IMG/VR virus record: IMGVR_UViG_3300046533_000294 | Span: 1-64,000 of that record | Source: a virus | Length of the DNA: 64,000 nucleotides | Direction: 5' to 3' (one strand) | In this document: positions 34,488 through 43,097 of the stretch, in pieces | How positions within the stretch are numbered: the first letter of the stretch is position 1 | Layout of the letters: the number at the start of each line of letters is the position of its first letter | Program-made: the position numbers and the translations under genes | Notes under the pieces: model-generated | Databases searched by the model: none | Told to the model about the DNA's origin: nothing | What the model saw: only the letters and a program-made list of their open reading frames with translations

Positions 34488-35702
34488 GTGGGATCAGTTA
34501 CAACTCGACTCCAGCTGCCCTACCCCGCGCTGACTGACACGGCAGACGGGCCAGCGGCGTTCCAGGCGCTCGCGGTCGCACTCGATAAGGCTGCCATCGA
34601 TGATCAGGGTGCGTTCAGCGCGAGGCCGGTCAGCACGCCAGGTCAGCCAGGCATCAAAGGACGCTATTACTGGGCTACCGACCAGGCAATTCTCTACCGC
34701 GACAATGGCACAGGTTACGACCCTGTCACGATCTCTGCGCCGGTGGATGGTGACCCGGACGTTCCCAGCTTGCGCACGATGGGCCCAGGCAGTCACCAGG
34801 CATGCGCAGGCGACGATCCCCGGCTGAGCGACCAGCGGACTCCGCTCGACAATTCCGTCACCGGCCCAAAGGTTCACACAAGCTTGAAGCCGTCAGGTGG
34901 CGCTGCTGCCTCGACTGAGGCGCTGCGCGCTCTCGGCTCGGATGCGGGCCTAGCCGCTCCGGGACAGCACGCGACGTACCATCGGCCATCCTTCAACGGC
35001 GGCGTGTCCCCGATCGACTACACGCTCGTCAATTTGTTCGGTACAAAGAACCAGAGAGTGCTGCGCGATCCAACAACAGCACCAAGCCTAACCTGGTACG
35101 AGACGGACACCGGCGACTTCTACATCTCAAACAGCACAATATGGATCCGTATCCATCAGGCTGCGATTCAGGGGCCGTCGTACTTGCCCATCGCCAACTT
35201 TCCTCCGGCTGGATCGACAGACGGGCAGGAAGTCTATATCATCATAGACCAGCGTACCATCTGGCACGTCCGCTACGACGCGGCTGAGCCCAGCCAGTAC
35301 AAGTGGAAGTGCATCGGTCGTCAGGAGCCAATGTACGCAAACGCATCTGGTGCTATCCCTCTACCTGCTAGTCCTGCGGCGGTATGTCAGGTTCAGCTGC
35401 CGCGCTCAGGCGAGTACCGGCTAGAAGCAGGTGGTGTATTCGATCGGCCGGCATCGGCAGTAGGCGGAACACATCTCAATCTCTACACCGGCATCGGTGG
35501 AGTCCAGGGAATCGGCGGTGAGGGCTGGCTGGACGCGACCAATGGCCATACAGCGCAGACAGTTGAAGTTGCGAACGATTACGCCCCGGCCGCCACTGCA
35601 CAGTCGGCTGCCACATTCGCCTACGGTGCCAACAATGACCCCAGCAGCCCCGTCAACGTCATTAAGGCTTGGCTGAAGGCGTTCCCCATGAGGCTCTCGT
35701 GA
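34488..35702 (+). CDS. Tail fibre protein
   Basis: A 404-residue protein starting at GTG behind AGGAGGGACA. The N-terminus (TTRLQLPYPALTDTADGPAA, FQALAVALDKA) is the common attachment segment of short actinophage fibres. The middle has PSLRTMGPGSHQACAGDDPR, a conserved fibre turn, and the last 130 residues look like a C1q/TNF-like beta-sandwich head (SGEYRLEAGGVFDRP, HLNLYTGIGGVQG). It is probably receptor binding, and followed at once by the holin. Confidence 0.7.
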   Translation: MGSVTTRLQLPYPALTDTADGPAAFQALAVALDKAAIDDQGAFSARPVSTPGQPGIKGRYYWATDQAILYRDNGTGYDPVTISAPVDGDPDVPSLRTMGPGSHQACAGDDPRLSDQRTPLDNSVTGPKVHTSLKPSGGAAASTEALRALGSDAGLAAPGQHATYHRPSFNGGVSPIDYTLVNLFGTKNQRVLRDPTTAPSLTWYETDTGDFYISNSTIWIRIHQAAIQGPSYLPIANFPPAGSTDGQEVYIIIDQRTIWHVRYDAAEPSQYKWKCIGRQEPMYANASGAIPLPASPAAVCQVQLPRSGEYRLEAGGVFDRPASAVGGTHLNLYTGIGGVQGIGGEGWLDATNGHTAQTVEVANDYAPAATAQSAATFAYGANNDPSSPVNVIKAWLKAFPMRLS

Positions 35703-35944
35703 ACGACGTTCAACCGCCCGAGGATAACCCCAACAGGGCAGAGCGTGCAGCTGACGCGGCTAGTGGTGGTGGAATTGGCATCCTAGTCGTCTGGATCGCG
35801 TCTCTGTTTGGTGCTGAGCTTCCGCCAGCTGCGGCAGCGACGCTGACAACCTTCATTATTATTCTAGCAGCCGCTCTTGGAAGGAACGGTATCCGAGGAA
35901 TAGCGGTCAAGCTCTGGCGCGGTGCAAACGGAGACAGCAAATAG
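35699..35944 (+). CDS. Probable holin
   Basis: An 81-residue protein. GTG overlaps the fibre stop by four bases. It has a charged N-terminus, two hydrophobic segments (GGIGILVVWIASLFG and AAAATLTTFIIILAAALG) separated by a short turn with Pro, and a basic tail. The size and topology fit a class II holin that permeabilises the membrane to release the endolysin. Last gene of the rightward unit; its TAG is directly followed by the stop of the leftward unit. Confidence 0.65.
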   Translation: MNDVQPPEDNPNRAERAADAASGGGIGILVVWIASLFGAELPPAAAATLTTFIIILAAALGRNGIRGIAVKLWRGANGDSK

Positions 35945-36406
35945 TTATCGCATCGCGTACGCCATTTGGGTCAGCTCATTCGAGAGTCGAGTGACTGCCG
36001 ATTTGGCGTACGCGGTGTCGGGTTTCTTGAGTCCCCAAGTGGCGATGTAGATGCGGCGAGCCGACAGATAGCTCTCCTGTTCCTCCCACCACTTGTCCCA
36101 GATCAGGCTCGCGCCCTCCACCTTGTCCTCATCGGTGATCGGCCGCCAGCCTACCTTACTTGAGTCCTTCGCGCTCCACCCGGCCAGGGATTGTCGCAGG
36201 ACGTGGATTGTCCGCTTGCACCGGCGCTTGTCTGCCGCTAGCTCGTCGGACGTTGCGTCACCGCCCAGTCGGCGGGGGATGTCGAAAGCCACCAAGATGC
36301 GACAGGCAGCCGTCTGGATCCGCGCGATCTCCTCGCTCGCGAAGGAATCGCTATTGAGATCGGTGTCTACGTCTAGGCCCGGCTCGAACCACGTCTCTAG
36401 GAACAT
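35945..36406 (-). CDS. Hypothetical protein
   Basis: A 153-residue mostly helical protein with many Trp and charged residues. ATG at 36406 is chosen because CAGGAGG lies eight bases upstream; a TTG at 36424 has no proper site. Last gene of the leftward unit. No family recognised. Confidence 0.55.
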   Translation of the reverse strand: MFLETWFEPGLDVDTDLNSDSFASEEIARIQTAACRILVAFDIPRRLGGDATSDELAADKRRCKRTIHVLRQSLAGWSAKDSSKVGWRPITDEDKVEGASLIWDKWWEEQESYLSARRIYIATWGLKKPDTAYAKSAVTRLSNELTQMAYAMR

Positions 36407-36510
36407 TGCTGCAGCCTCCTGCAATCCTTCGAGGGATAGGATGAACTCCGACCTGGGTTAGCACCTACGAGGGATTGCATGGCCATGCAGCAAAGCCGGG
36501 GGCGCACCGA

Positions 36511-36948
36511 CTATTCCTCCGCTCCGCAGCCCCGGTAGGACATCCAGGCCTGCCACCGCTCCTGCGACCAGGTGGGATTCGGGATCACGTGGATCTCGTT
36601 CCCGAGCACGTACGACATGTCCAATGCCGTCAGGATCTTGTCGGCAATACTCAGGTTCGTGCACCTGAACTGGCTCATCAAGATCCTGCGAACGATTCTG
36701 TCATCGATCCCTGCTAGCTCGGCAACGACTGACGTGAAGGAATACTGCGCTCTGTGGCTGTACTCATCAATGTGGTAAGCATCCCACTCGTCGGCGACCC
36801 GACGGAGGACTGATGCTAGCTCCTCCGTCGGGACAACCTGAGGATCGGACTGGGTATAGTTGGGCTCCCACCCAGCCTCCAGCTGCTGCCGAATACGTCG
36901 GACGCGGTGGTAGTAAGCAGACCCGTGCTTGTACCCGTCCTCGCTCAC
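36511..36948 (-). CDS. Hypothetical helical protein, possibly DNA-binding
   Basis: A 145-residue protein. GTG at 36948 overlaps the ThyX stop as GTGA. The centre (FTSVVAELAGIDDRIVRRIL, then CTNLSIADKILTAL) has the spacing of a helix-turn-helix domain of the kind found in small phage regulators. Trp-rich end. The DNA-binding role is inference from this segment alone. Confidence 0.5.
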   Translation of the reverse strand: MSEDGYKHGSAYYHRVRRIRQQLEAGWEPNYTQSDPQVVPTEELASVLRRVADEWDAYHIDEYSHRAQYSFTSVVAELAGIDDRIVRRILMSQFRCTNLSIADKILTALDMSYVLGNEIHVIPNPTWSQERWQAWMSYRGCGAEE

Positions 36949-37853
36949 AGGATGCGCAGCTCCTTCTTGGGCTTGAAGCGCCGGTTCTCCTCGATCGCGT
37001 AGGGGAAGTCGCATTGACCCTCGACCTGCTCCCAGCCCTGGAACTCGCACATCTTGGTCTTCTCGCAGGTGATCTTGATGTAGGGCTCCAGCCAGGGGTG
37101 GGCCTCGACTAGCAGCCTACCCATCTCCCGGAAGCAGTACACGATTTCGTGCTGGAACATCGTACACGCCCGGTAGGCGTAGGTGGCAATGAACTCCCGA
37201 AGCGGATACTCGCACTGGATGTAGTTAGTGGTGCCTTCCGGCAGGATATAGCGAGCGTCCTGATAGCTCACGTCGTGGATACAGGCGACCCGATACGCCT
37301 CATGCGCCGCCGCGAGTGCCTTCAGGTAGGCGTCACGGACAGGGATAGGCGCTCGCCAGATTGACTCTGGCATCCGGGCCTGGGGCTGCGTCCCGTACCA
37401 CGTAGCTCGCTGGCTCTGTTGGTGGAACCCAGCCTTGCGCGTCCGTACGAGCTGGTGAGTACAGCATCGGGACACGCCAGTGATCTCAAAGACGACAACC
37501 TGGGTCTCAAGGGAGGCTTGTAGACCTCCCTTGAGCATTTCGTCCCAGTCCGCCATCTCACCAGGATTGTCGATGTCGAGCCCCGTGGTCGCCCTGAGCG
37601 CACGGCTCTGAACAGCACGGAAGTCTTCCTCGTTGATCCCTTGCACGAGACGCACCTGGATGTCGTCTACGCCGACCGAGATACGACCGTTGTCGAACGG
37701 ACTGTTGTGAGTCCCTTCCCTGTTCTTGGAGTGGCGGTTGAATGCCACGTCCCTGCCCAGAGGAGTCTCGTGGTAGTCCATCGACGCCCGGCTCGGATGG
37801 TAGTAGGCGTACTCCTGGTCAACTGTCTCGATATAGATGAGATGCGGATCCAT
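36945..37853 (-). CDS. thyX: Flavin-dependent thymidylate synthase, RTR variant
   Basis: A 302-residue ThyX, which methylates dUMP with methylene-tetrahydrofolate and FAD. The signature RHRX7S appears as R137-T138-R139 with Ser at 147 (HQLVRTRKAGFHQQSQRA), so the His of the motif is replaced by Thr. Other family features are present (FEITGVSRCCTHQL, REFIATYAYRACTMFQHEIV). The start is set at ATG 37853, two bases from the end of the HU gene; upstream in-frame codons would run over HU. It should supply thymidylate, or a modified pyrimidine, for phage DNA. Confidence 0.85.
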   Translation of the reverse strand: MDPHLIYIETVDQEYAYYHPSRASMDYHETPLGRDVAFNRHSKNREGTHNSPFDNGRISVGVDDIQVRLVQGINEEDFRAVQSRALRATTGLDIDNPGEMADWDEMLKGGLQASLETQVVVFEITGVSRCCTHQLVRTRKAGFHQQSQRATWYGTQPQARMPESIWRAPIPVRDAYLKALAAAHEAYRVACIHDVSYQDARYILPEGTTNYIQCEYPLREFIATYAYRACTMFQHEIVYCFREMGRLLVEAHPWLEPYIKITCEKTKMCEFQGWEQVEGQCDFPYAIEENRRFKPKKELRIL

Positions 37854-37855
37854 CG

Positions 37856-38254
37856 CTAACCCTTCTGGCTGACGATGTTCTTGCCTGCCTTCGACTTTAG
37901 GAAAGCAGATTGCCCTTTCGGATCGAGCTTCTTGGGCGCGACCCTCTTGATTGCTGTTGCAGGCGTGGCCATGAGTCGGACAGCAGCCTTGCGTGCTTTG
38001 CTGTCCACTGCTGCCGTCTGCTCGACGCCACCGAAGCCGATGTACGTCTCGCCCTTCTTGTACATCTGCCCCTTGACGCGGGGCGCGGTGTACCGCCAAG
38101 AGATCTTGCAGATTCCCGGTAGGCTGAAGTCGTAGCCGTCGGAGATCTCCTCTTCTGCGATCTGCGCGAGCGCATCCATTACGCTCTTGGACAACCCCGG
38201 CTTGACGCCGGTCAGCTCCTCGACGGCTTGTGCCAGCTCTGTCTTAGACAGCAC
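37856..38254 (-). CDS. HU/IHF-like DNA-binding protein
   Basis: A 132-residue protein beginning MLSKTELAQAVEELTG, the HU N-terminal helix pair, followed by ISDGYDFSLPGICKISWRYT (the beta arm region) and a long Lys/Ala-rich tail (KRVAPKKLDPKGQ). HU-type proteins bend DNA in replication, recombination or packaging. The extended basic tail recalls actinobacterial HU. GAAGGGAGC precedes the ATG. Confidence 0.75.
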   Translation of the reverse strand: MLSKTELAQAVEELTGVKPGLSKSVMDALAQIAEEEISDGYDFSLPGICKISWRYTAPRVKGQMYKKGETYIGFGGVEQTAAVDSKARKAAVRLMATPATAIKRVAPKKLDPKGQSAFLKSKAGKNIVSQKG

Positions 38255-38275
38255 TTTGCTCCCTTCTCGTTGCTT

Positions 38276-38620
38276 TTAAGGTGCCCGGCCCATCCAGTAG
38301 AGATAGCCGCCGTTCGTATAGCAGCCATTCCCTCCTAGACCGATGCGCCGGATGACGCGATATTGCTGCCATGGTGTGGCGTTGTACGCTTCTGATGGGT
38401 AGCCGGGATACTTGTACTGATCCCATGCTCCGTAGTAGAACCCGAAGGCACCTTGATACGTTCCACTGTTGTGCCTCCAGTTCAGCTGCGTCTCGCACAT
38501 CCCGACGGCCCAGTACAACTTCGGCAGCCATCGCGGACGCTGGGGGATGCTGAACGTGCTCGCTGTTGCGACTGTCGTGAGGGCGAACCCCACGATGATC
38601 ATGGCGGCGAGTCGCCTCAT
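38276..38620 (-). CDS. Secreted Rpf/lysozyme-like muralytic protein
   Basis: A 114-residue protein. Residues 1-20 are a signal peptide. The rest is a small transglycosylase fold resembling resuscitation-promoting factors: WAVGMCETQLNWRHNSGTYQ with the candidate catalytic Glu at 43, GAFGFYYGAWDQYK, and ATPWQQYRVIRRI. Two Cys could form a disulphide. Such enzymes cut the glycan backbone. It sits apart from the lysis genes among replication genes, so a role in waking or weakening the host wall early is possible. Confidence 0.7.
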   Translation of the reverse strand: MRRLAAMIIVGFALTTVATASTFSIPQRPRWLPKLYWAVGMCETQLNWRHNSGTYQGAFGFYYGAWDQYKYPGYPSEAYNATPWQQYRVIRRIGLGGNGCYTNGGYLYWMGRAP

Positions 38621-38643
38621 TAACCTCCAGTGTTTGGGGGTGT

Positions 38644-41600
38644 CTACGCATCGGGGTCAATCACCCACATCTTGCTTGCCTTGACCTCGCGCGCAGCTCT
38701 GAATCCGCGCTTCACGCCCTGGACTACTACAACGTCCTTGTTCAGGCGCAGGCCCCACAGAGCCTTTCGGAAACCCGGATACTTGTAGCGGTCTACACGT
38801 ACCGACACTAGCTCCGTGCCGTCGTACCCGGCCATGATCATCCACTCGTTAAGATCAGGCCGGTCGATCGTCTCTGGGTCAACTTCGACTCCACGGGCCT
38901 TGTTGATTTCCCAGATGTCACGAAGGTTCCTTTGGACTATGACCCCTATCCACGTAACCTCCGTGTCCCGCCCGCGCTCGTACGGCACTTCCAGCGCGGT
39001 ATGGGTCGGCTCCGGTACGCCCAAGTTGGGCAGTTCGGTCTTGACCTTCTGGATCAAATTGTCCAGGGTGTAGATTCCGAATACGTCCGGTTGGCTGACC
39101 CAATCTTGTATCATGGCCGCTGTCTTCGGCCCGAATCCTGATATGCGCTCGATCTCGCCCCACTCGGTGAGGCTCATGGAGTCCCGTCCCTCGATCAGCG
39201 CAGCTGCCTTCTTCTCGCCGATGCCGGGGATCTGGAGCAGCCCACCATGGAGCGTCCGAGTATGGTTGTTGTACGTCCAGGTTAGCTCCGTCTGGTCGAA
39301 GCGTGGAGCCTCCACTAGGAAGCCGTGCCTGACCACATCTCGGAGCGCGACCGTCTCGGGGTCAATCTTGGCCTTGGAGACAGCCGAGGCTTTCGTGTTC
39401 CCGCGAGAGCCGGACGAGTTAGCCGACGATCGCGCTGATACGCCTCTCAGGAGCCACTTGTACCAGACCCCTTGGTGGTGCGCTTTGAAGTGCCCGTCCC
39501 ACCAGGCGATCGTTCCGTAGGAGATTGTGTGGGCGGCGTTGAAGGCGTAGGAGCCTGCGGTGATGCAGTCTCCCCAGATTGCTTTCGCGACCCCCTCAGA
39601 GATTTCAGGTACGTCCATACGTTCATGTGCTGTACTCGCTCCTTCCCAGAATCGTTCCCATTGTCGGTTAAACTCCTGGTCGCCGAGTTTCTTGCTGATG
39701 ATGCGACGGATGTGCGCAGCGTGTGTCCAGTCGAAGTTGCCGATTTCGCGCACGATGCGCAGGATCTGCTCCTGGTAGATTATCTGGAAGTAGGTGCCGG
39801 CCGTGATCGCCGCCAGCGCAGGATGCGAAACCGTCGGCTTGATGATGCCTCGCTTGATGTCGATGTAGCTCTGGGCCGATCCATTATGGAGAGGCCCTGG
39901 TCGAGCAAGTGCTGTAATGTCGCAAACCTCTCGGAAAGTGTCAGGGTGAAGGGCTCCGTTGATGGATCGCACTGCTCGCCCCTCGAACTGGAAGATCCCC
40001 GTGACGTCGTTCTCTTTGAATAGCGCAATGACTTCATCGTCCTCCGTCGGTATGTTGTAGAGATAGCTGACCGGCTCTCCTATGTCCCGACAGCAGCCTG
40101 CCAGACGATCGAGCGCGTTCAAGCGCAGGTAGTCTAGTTTGAGCAGACCCAGATACTCGGCGTCGTACTTATCAATACCAACGACCTTTCTGACTCGATC
40201 CTTGACGACTCGGGTGATGACGGAGCACACATCGGTAATGGGGCCGTTCGACACAACCACACCAGCAGCGTGGACTCCGAACCCTTTGGCATTGCCCTCC
40301 AATCTGGTTGCCGTCGCCAGGTTCGGAAAATCCGTGAGAACCTTCGAGGCTTGTTCGAACTGCTCAAAAGTATCCTCGATGGTCGCCGAGGCGCGAAGAT
40401 CACCGCTACTTCGTTCGATGAGGACATCTTTCACCTTCTCAACTTCGTAGATTGGGATACCATAGACGCGCGCCGTGTCGTCGAGCGCCAGTCTGGACTT
40501 GTACATCGTAAAGGTACCAACATCGCTGACACAGTCGCGACCGTAGCGGTAGATGAGGTAGTCCACAACTTCATGACGTCTCTCTGCCTCGAAGTCCACG
40601 TCGATGTCAGGTAGATCCTGCCGGGAGATGTCGATGAACCTTTCAAACACAAGATGGTCAAAGAGCATTGGATTGACCTCAGTGATGCGGAGTATCCAAC
40701 ACGCCAGTGAGGCGGCGGCAGATCCCCGAGCCGGGCCAACCGCAATTCCTTTGTCTTTCGCCCAGCGTAGAGAGTCGCTGACAATAAGAAAGTAGTCAAC
40801 AAAGTCCTTCTCCTCGATGATTCCCATCTCATAGCGCAGCCTTTCCGCGTACCGCTCGCGCTCGGGACGAGGCAGCTTGTGGCACTCGCGCTCTCGCCAT
40901 CCCTGCCTCAGCCACTCGCGCCAGGTAGCTATCGAGTCCTTGGTTGGAAACCTTACCATCGGCAGCTTCGGCAGCTCGACCTGACACCGCTGCGCTATCT
41001 GCTCCGTGTTGAGGATGGCGTCGATTGCTTGCTTGCGAGGCACACCCGTAGCTACGAGTTTGCGCAGGATCGTGTTGTCGTTAGGAGCCACGCAGAGATC
41101 GGCGTTGTAGCCCCAGCCACGGATCTGCTCCTCCAGCGTCTGCTGCTTGCCCGGCCGGACGTTGTGAAGGATCTGTTGTAGCTCCTTCTCGGTCGGCACG
41201 GTGTAGTGGCAGTCGAGCGTTACAACGAGCGGGATGTCTGTCTCGCGGGAGATGCGAGCTAGAGCTTCATTAGCCAGGCACGTTTCCTTGAGTTCAGGAA
41301 ATGCCTGAATCTCGATGTAATACGAGTCTCCGAAGGTGGATTGAAACTTACGAGCCAGGCTTCTAGCTCTCCCGTAGGAAGCATCCGCAACATCAATGCC
41401 TTTCCCTCCCATGAGGCTAGTGAAGAGAAGCGAACTTTGGCATCCACTAAGTACAATGAGTCCGCGTTTCTTAGCGGATAGCATCTGTCCAGAAACAGTT
41501 GGGTTGTGATAGAACCCTTCGGCATTGGCCTCTGAGACAAGGCGTAGGAGGTTTCGATACCCCTCCTGCGTCTCAGCCAAGACCGTGAGATGGTTCTTAC

Positions 41601-42015
41601 TTTGCTTCCTGTTTTCATCATCTATGGGCCCGCAGTAGAACTCGCACCCGAAGATGGACTGGATCCCCTCCTTACGCGCAGCTTGCTCAAACTTCGCATG
41701 ACTGAAAACATTTCCGTGCTCTGTGAGGGCGAGAGAGCCCATACCAAGCTCATTCGCCCTGCGCACGTGCGCCTCGGGCAGCGCATATCCGTCAAGGAAG
41801 GAATAAGTAGAGTGGTGATGAAGGCTTCGGAACCGCATGTCTCGCACGCGAACAGGCACGCGAGCTGTCCTTTTCTCCTTCCGAACCAATGCTGGTTGTT
41901 CGCCATTGGAACATTCCTCCTTGTGTCGATCGCGTCCGCTGAACGCGCTGATCCCCGAGTCGCTGAGCGACTTCTTGAAATCTCTCCTGATGACCCCTGT
42001 CTTACGCTTCGCCAT
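38644..42015 (-). CDS. dnaE: DNA polymerase III alpha-like (C-family) replicative polymerase
   Basis: A 1123-residue C-family polymerase. The PHP domain opens at about 62 with FRSLHHHSTYSFLDG. The catalytic Asp pair lies in LPDIDVDFE at 469-476, after GPARGSAAASLACW. The third acidic region is DAEYLGLLKLDYLRLNALD. A C-terminal helix-hairpin-helix is in LLQIPGIGEKKAAALIEGR. The first 58 residues are an extra basic leader. GGGGAGGATTC precedes the ATG, which overlaps the upstream gene by 14 bases. No separate proofreading or clamp-loader gene is visible here, so PHP exonuclease activity or host factors may be used. Confidence 0.93.
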   Translation of the reverse strand: MAKRKTGVIRRDFKKSLSDSGISAFSGRDRHKEECSNGEQPALVRKEKRTARVPVRVRDMRFRSLHHHSTYSFLDGYALPEAHVRRANELGMGSLALTEHGNVFSHAKFEQAARKEGIQSIFGCEFYCGPIDDENRKQSKNHLTVLAETQEGYRNLLRLVSEANAEGFYHNPTVSGQMLSAKKRGLIVLSGCQSSLLFTSLMGGKGIDVADASYGRARSLARKFQSTFGDSYYIEIQAFPELKETCLANEALARISRETDIPLVVTLDCHYTVPTEKELQQILHNVRPGKQQTLEEQIRGWGYNADLCVAPNDNTILRKLVATGVPRKQAIDAILNTEQIAQRCQVELPKLPMVRFPTKDSIATWREWLRQGWRERECHKLPRPERERYAERLRYEMGIIEEKDFVDYFLIVSDSLRWAKDKGIAVGPARGSAAASLACWILRITEVNPMLFDHLVFERFIDISRQDLPDIDVDFEAERRHEVVDYLIYRYGRDCVSDVGTFTMYKSRLALDDTARVYGIPIYEVEKVKDVLIERSSGDLRASATIEDTFEQFEQASKVLTDFPNLATATRLEGNAKGFGVHAAGVVVSNGPITDVCSVITRVVKDRVRKVVGIDKYDAEYLGLLKLDYLRLNALDRLAGCCRDIGEPVSYLYNIPTEDDEVIALFKENDVTGIFQFEGRAVRSINGALHPDTFREVCDITALARPGPLHNGSAQSYIDIKRGIIKPTVSHPALAAITAGTYFQIIYQEQILRIVREIGNFDWTHAAHIRRIISKKLGDQEFNRQWERFWEGASTAHERMDVPEISEGVAKAIWGDCITAGSYAFNAAHTISYGTIAWWDGHFKAHHQGVWYKWLLRGVSARSSANSSGSRGNTKASAVSKAKIDPETVALRDVVRHGFLVEAPRFDQTELTWTYNNHTRTLHGGLLQIPGIGEKKAAALIEGRDSMSLTEWGEIERISGFGPKTAAMIQDWVSQPDVFGIYTLDNLIQKVKTELPNLGVPEPTHTALEVPYERGRDTEVTWIGVIVQRNLRDIWEINKARGVEVDPETIDRPDLNEWMIMAGYDGTELVSVRVDRYKYPGFRKALWGLRLNKDVVVVQGVKRGFRAAREVKASKMWVIDPDA

Positions 42016-42295
42016 CCTCGAATCCTCCCCAATGGTCTACGATGCCGTCGGTGTTCTGACGCCCATCGATTGCGACCATGTAACGGATCTGGCCCGATCG
42101 GTACCACTTCGTCTTGCCCGTGAATTCGTCCTCATCCTTGGTAACGAGATCCTCTGGCTGATAGATAAAAATGGCTACGGTTGTCCGGCCCTCGTGCTCT
42201 ATCGGGATGAACCGCTCAGCCAGGATCTTTACCGGCCGATTGAACGTAATCATCCCGTGGAGTAGGACGGACTGCCTGTATCCTTTCTTGTTCAT
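42002..42295 (-). CDS. Hypothetical protein
   Basis: A 97-residue beta-rich protein of unknown function (ERFIPIEHEGRTTVAIFIYQ). ATG overlaps the methyltransferase stop by four bases and its end overlaps the polymerase start, so it is coupled on both sides. Confidence 0.6.
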   Translation of the reverse strand: MNKKGYRQSVLLHGMITFNRPVKILAERFIPIEHEGRTTVAIFIYQPEDLVTKDEDEFTGKTKWYRSGQIRYMVAIDGRQNTDGIVDHWGGFEDGEA

Positions 42296-42837
42296 AGTCG
42301 CGTCAACTGACTCACGACGACGAGGTTGCGATCGCTCAGACCCATGATCATGCTGAAGTTCTCTTCCAATCTGAGATGCCTCGGCATCGAGCCATCGTAG
42401 TAGGAGTTGTCCAGTAGGTTCTTCCACGTCTCGACTGTCCAGAACGTTTTGTGGTCGAGATCCTGATAGGCGAGCTGCGACCCATACCAGGGCACGACTA
42501 CGTTGAGCACTCCCTGCGGGCGAAGGACGCGCTCGATCTCATCGAGCATGAACATCAGCGTCTCTCTATCCAGATGCTCCAAGAAATGTAGAGCGAACAC
42601 CGTGTCTACGGATCCAGTGTCGTAGTCGGACAACATCGGAGCGCGCCACCCATTCTCCCAGCTTAGGTTGTCGGCACCGTTCAAGTTCTTGTACCCAGAG
42701 CCGAGGTTGAGAACCTTGTACTTGCCGAGCAGCGTCGGCTCGTAGCCAGGTGCTCTGCGATCCATGCCGACAGAGAACAGCTCTAGCAGGTCGCGCGGGA
42801 TCGGGTGCCATTTAGTCTCTATCGCACCCATGGCCAT
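42292..42837 (-). CDS. Class I SAM-dependent methyltransferase
   Basis: A 181-residue protein. Motif I is KVLNLGSGYKNLNGADN, followed by the VDTVFALHFLEHL block (the HxLEH of methyltransferase type 11) and VLRPQGVLNVVVP as the next strand. The small size fits a small-molecule or nucleotide methylase rather than a DNA methylase, since no target-recognition domain is seen. It neighbours an oxidoreductase and phosphatase set, so it may modify the same substrate. Start may also be the ATG six bases inside. Confidence 0.75.
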   Translation of the reverse strand: MAMGAIETKWHPIPRDLLELFSVGMDRRAPGYEPTLLGKYKVLNLGSGYKNLNGADNLSWENGWRAPMLSDYDTGSVDTVFALHFLEHLDRETLMFMLDEIERVLRPQGVLNVVVPWYGSQLAYQDLDHKTFWTVETWKNLLDNSYYDGSMPRHLRLEENFSMIMGLSDRNLVVVSQLTRL

Positions 42838-43097
42838 TCTCCGTTTAGGTTCTGATTGCGTAGCTGAATGAGACAGAAAGCTGAATAGTTGATGACGTCC
42901 ACTAGCTCGGCTTCCGCTTCTGCGAGATCCGGGCTGCGCTCCATGAGGAGAGCGAACGCCCGCTCAGCTTTGGCGAATACGTGACTGACCATTCCGCGTG
43001 CTCCCGACCGGCGCCAGACATCCTTGCGCTTTTTCTGTCGCTCGTTCATGATCTGTCGGCAAGCATTCATGACGTCGTTCCACTCGTTGTCGGTCAT
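42819..43097 (-). CDS. MazG/Nmad1-like small helical protein
   Basis: A 92-residue helical protein. The pattern KRKDVWRRSGARGMVSHVFA then KAERAFALL and AELVDVINYSAFCLIQL resembles the DUF1599/Nmad1 family, related to all-alpha nucleotide pyrophosphohydrolases, in which an E..E..D..N helix binds metal. That family has been linked by comparative genomics to base modification. The call is from pattern only. ATG overlaps the dehydrogenase stop. Confidence 0.5.
   Translation of the reverse strand: MTDNEWNDVMNACRQIMNERQKKRKDVWRRSGARGMVSHVFAKAERAFALLMERSPDLAEAEAELVDVINYSAFCLIQLRNQNLNGEWPWVR

Noticed and set aside
41622-41938. Alternative - strand frame opening MANNQHWFGRRKG behind AAGGAGG with CxxC motifs
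   Set aside because: It overlaps the polymerase PHP domain, whose motifs prove the other frame; no break in the polymerase frame is needed. Worth remembering only because the ribosome site is good.
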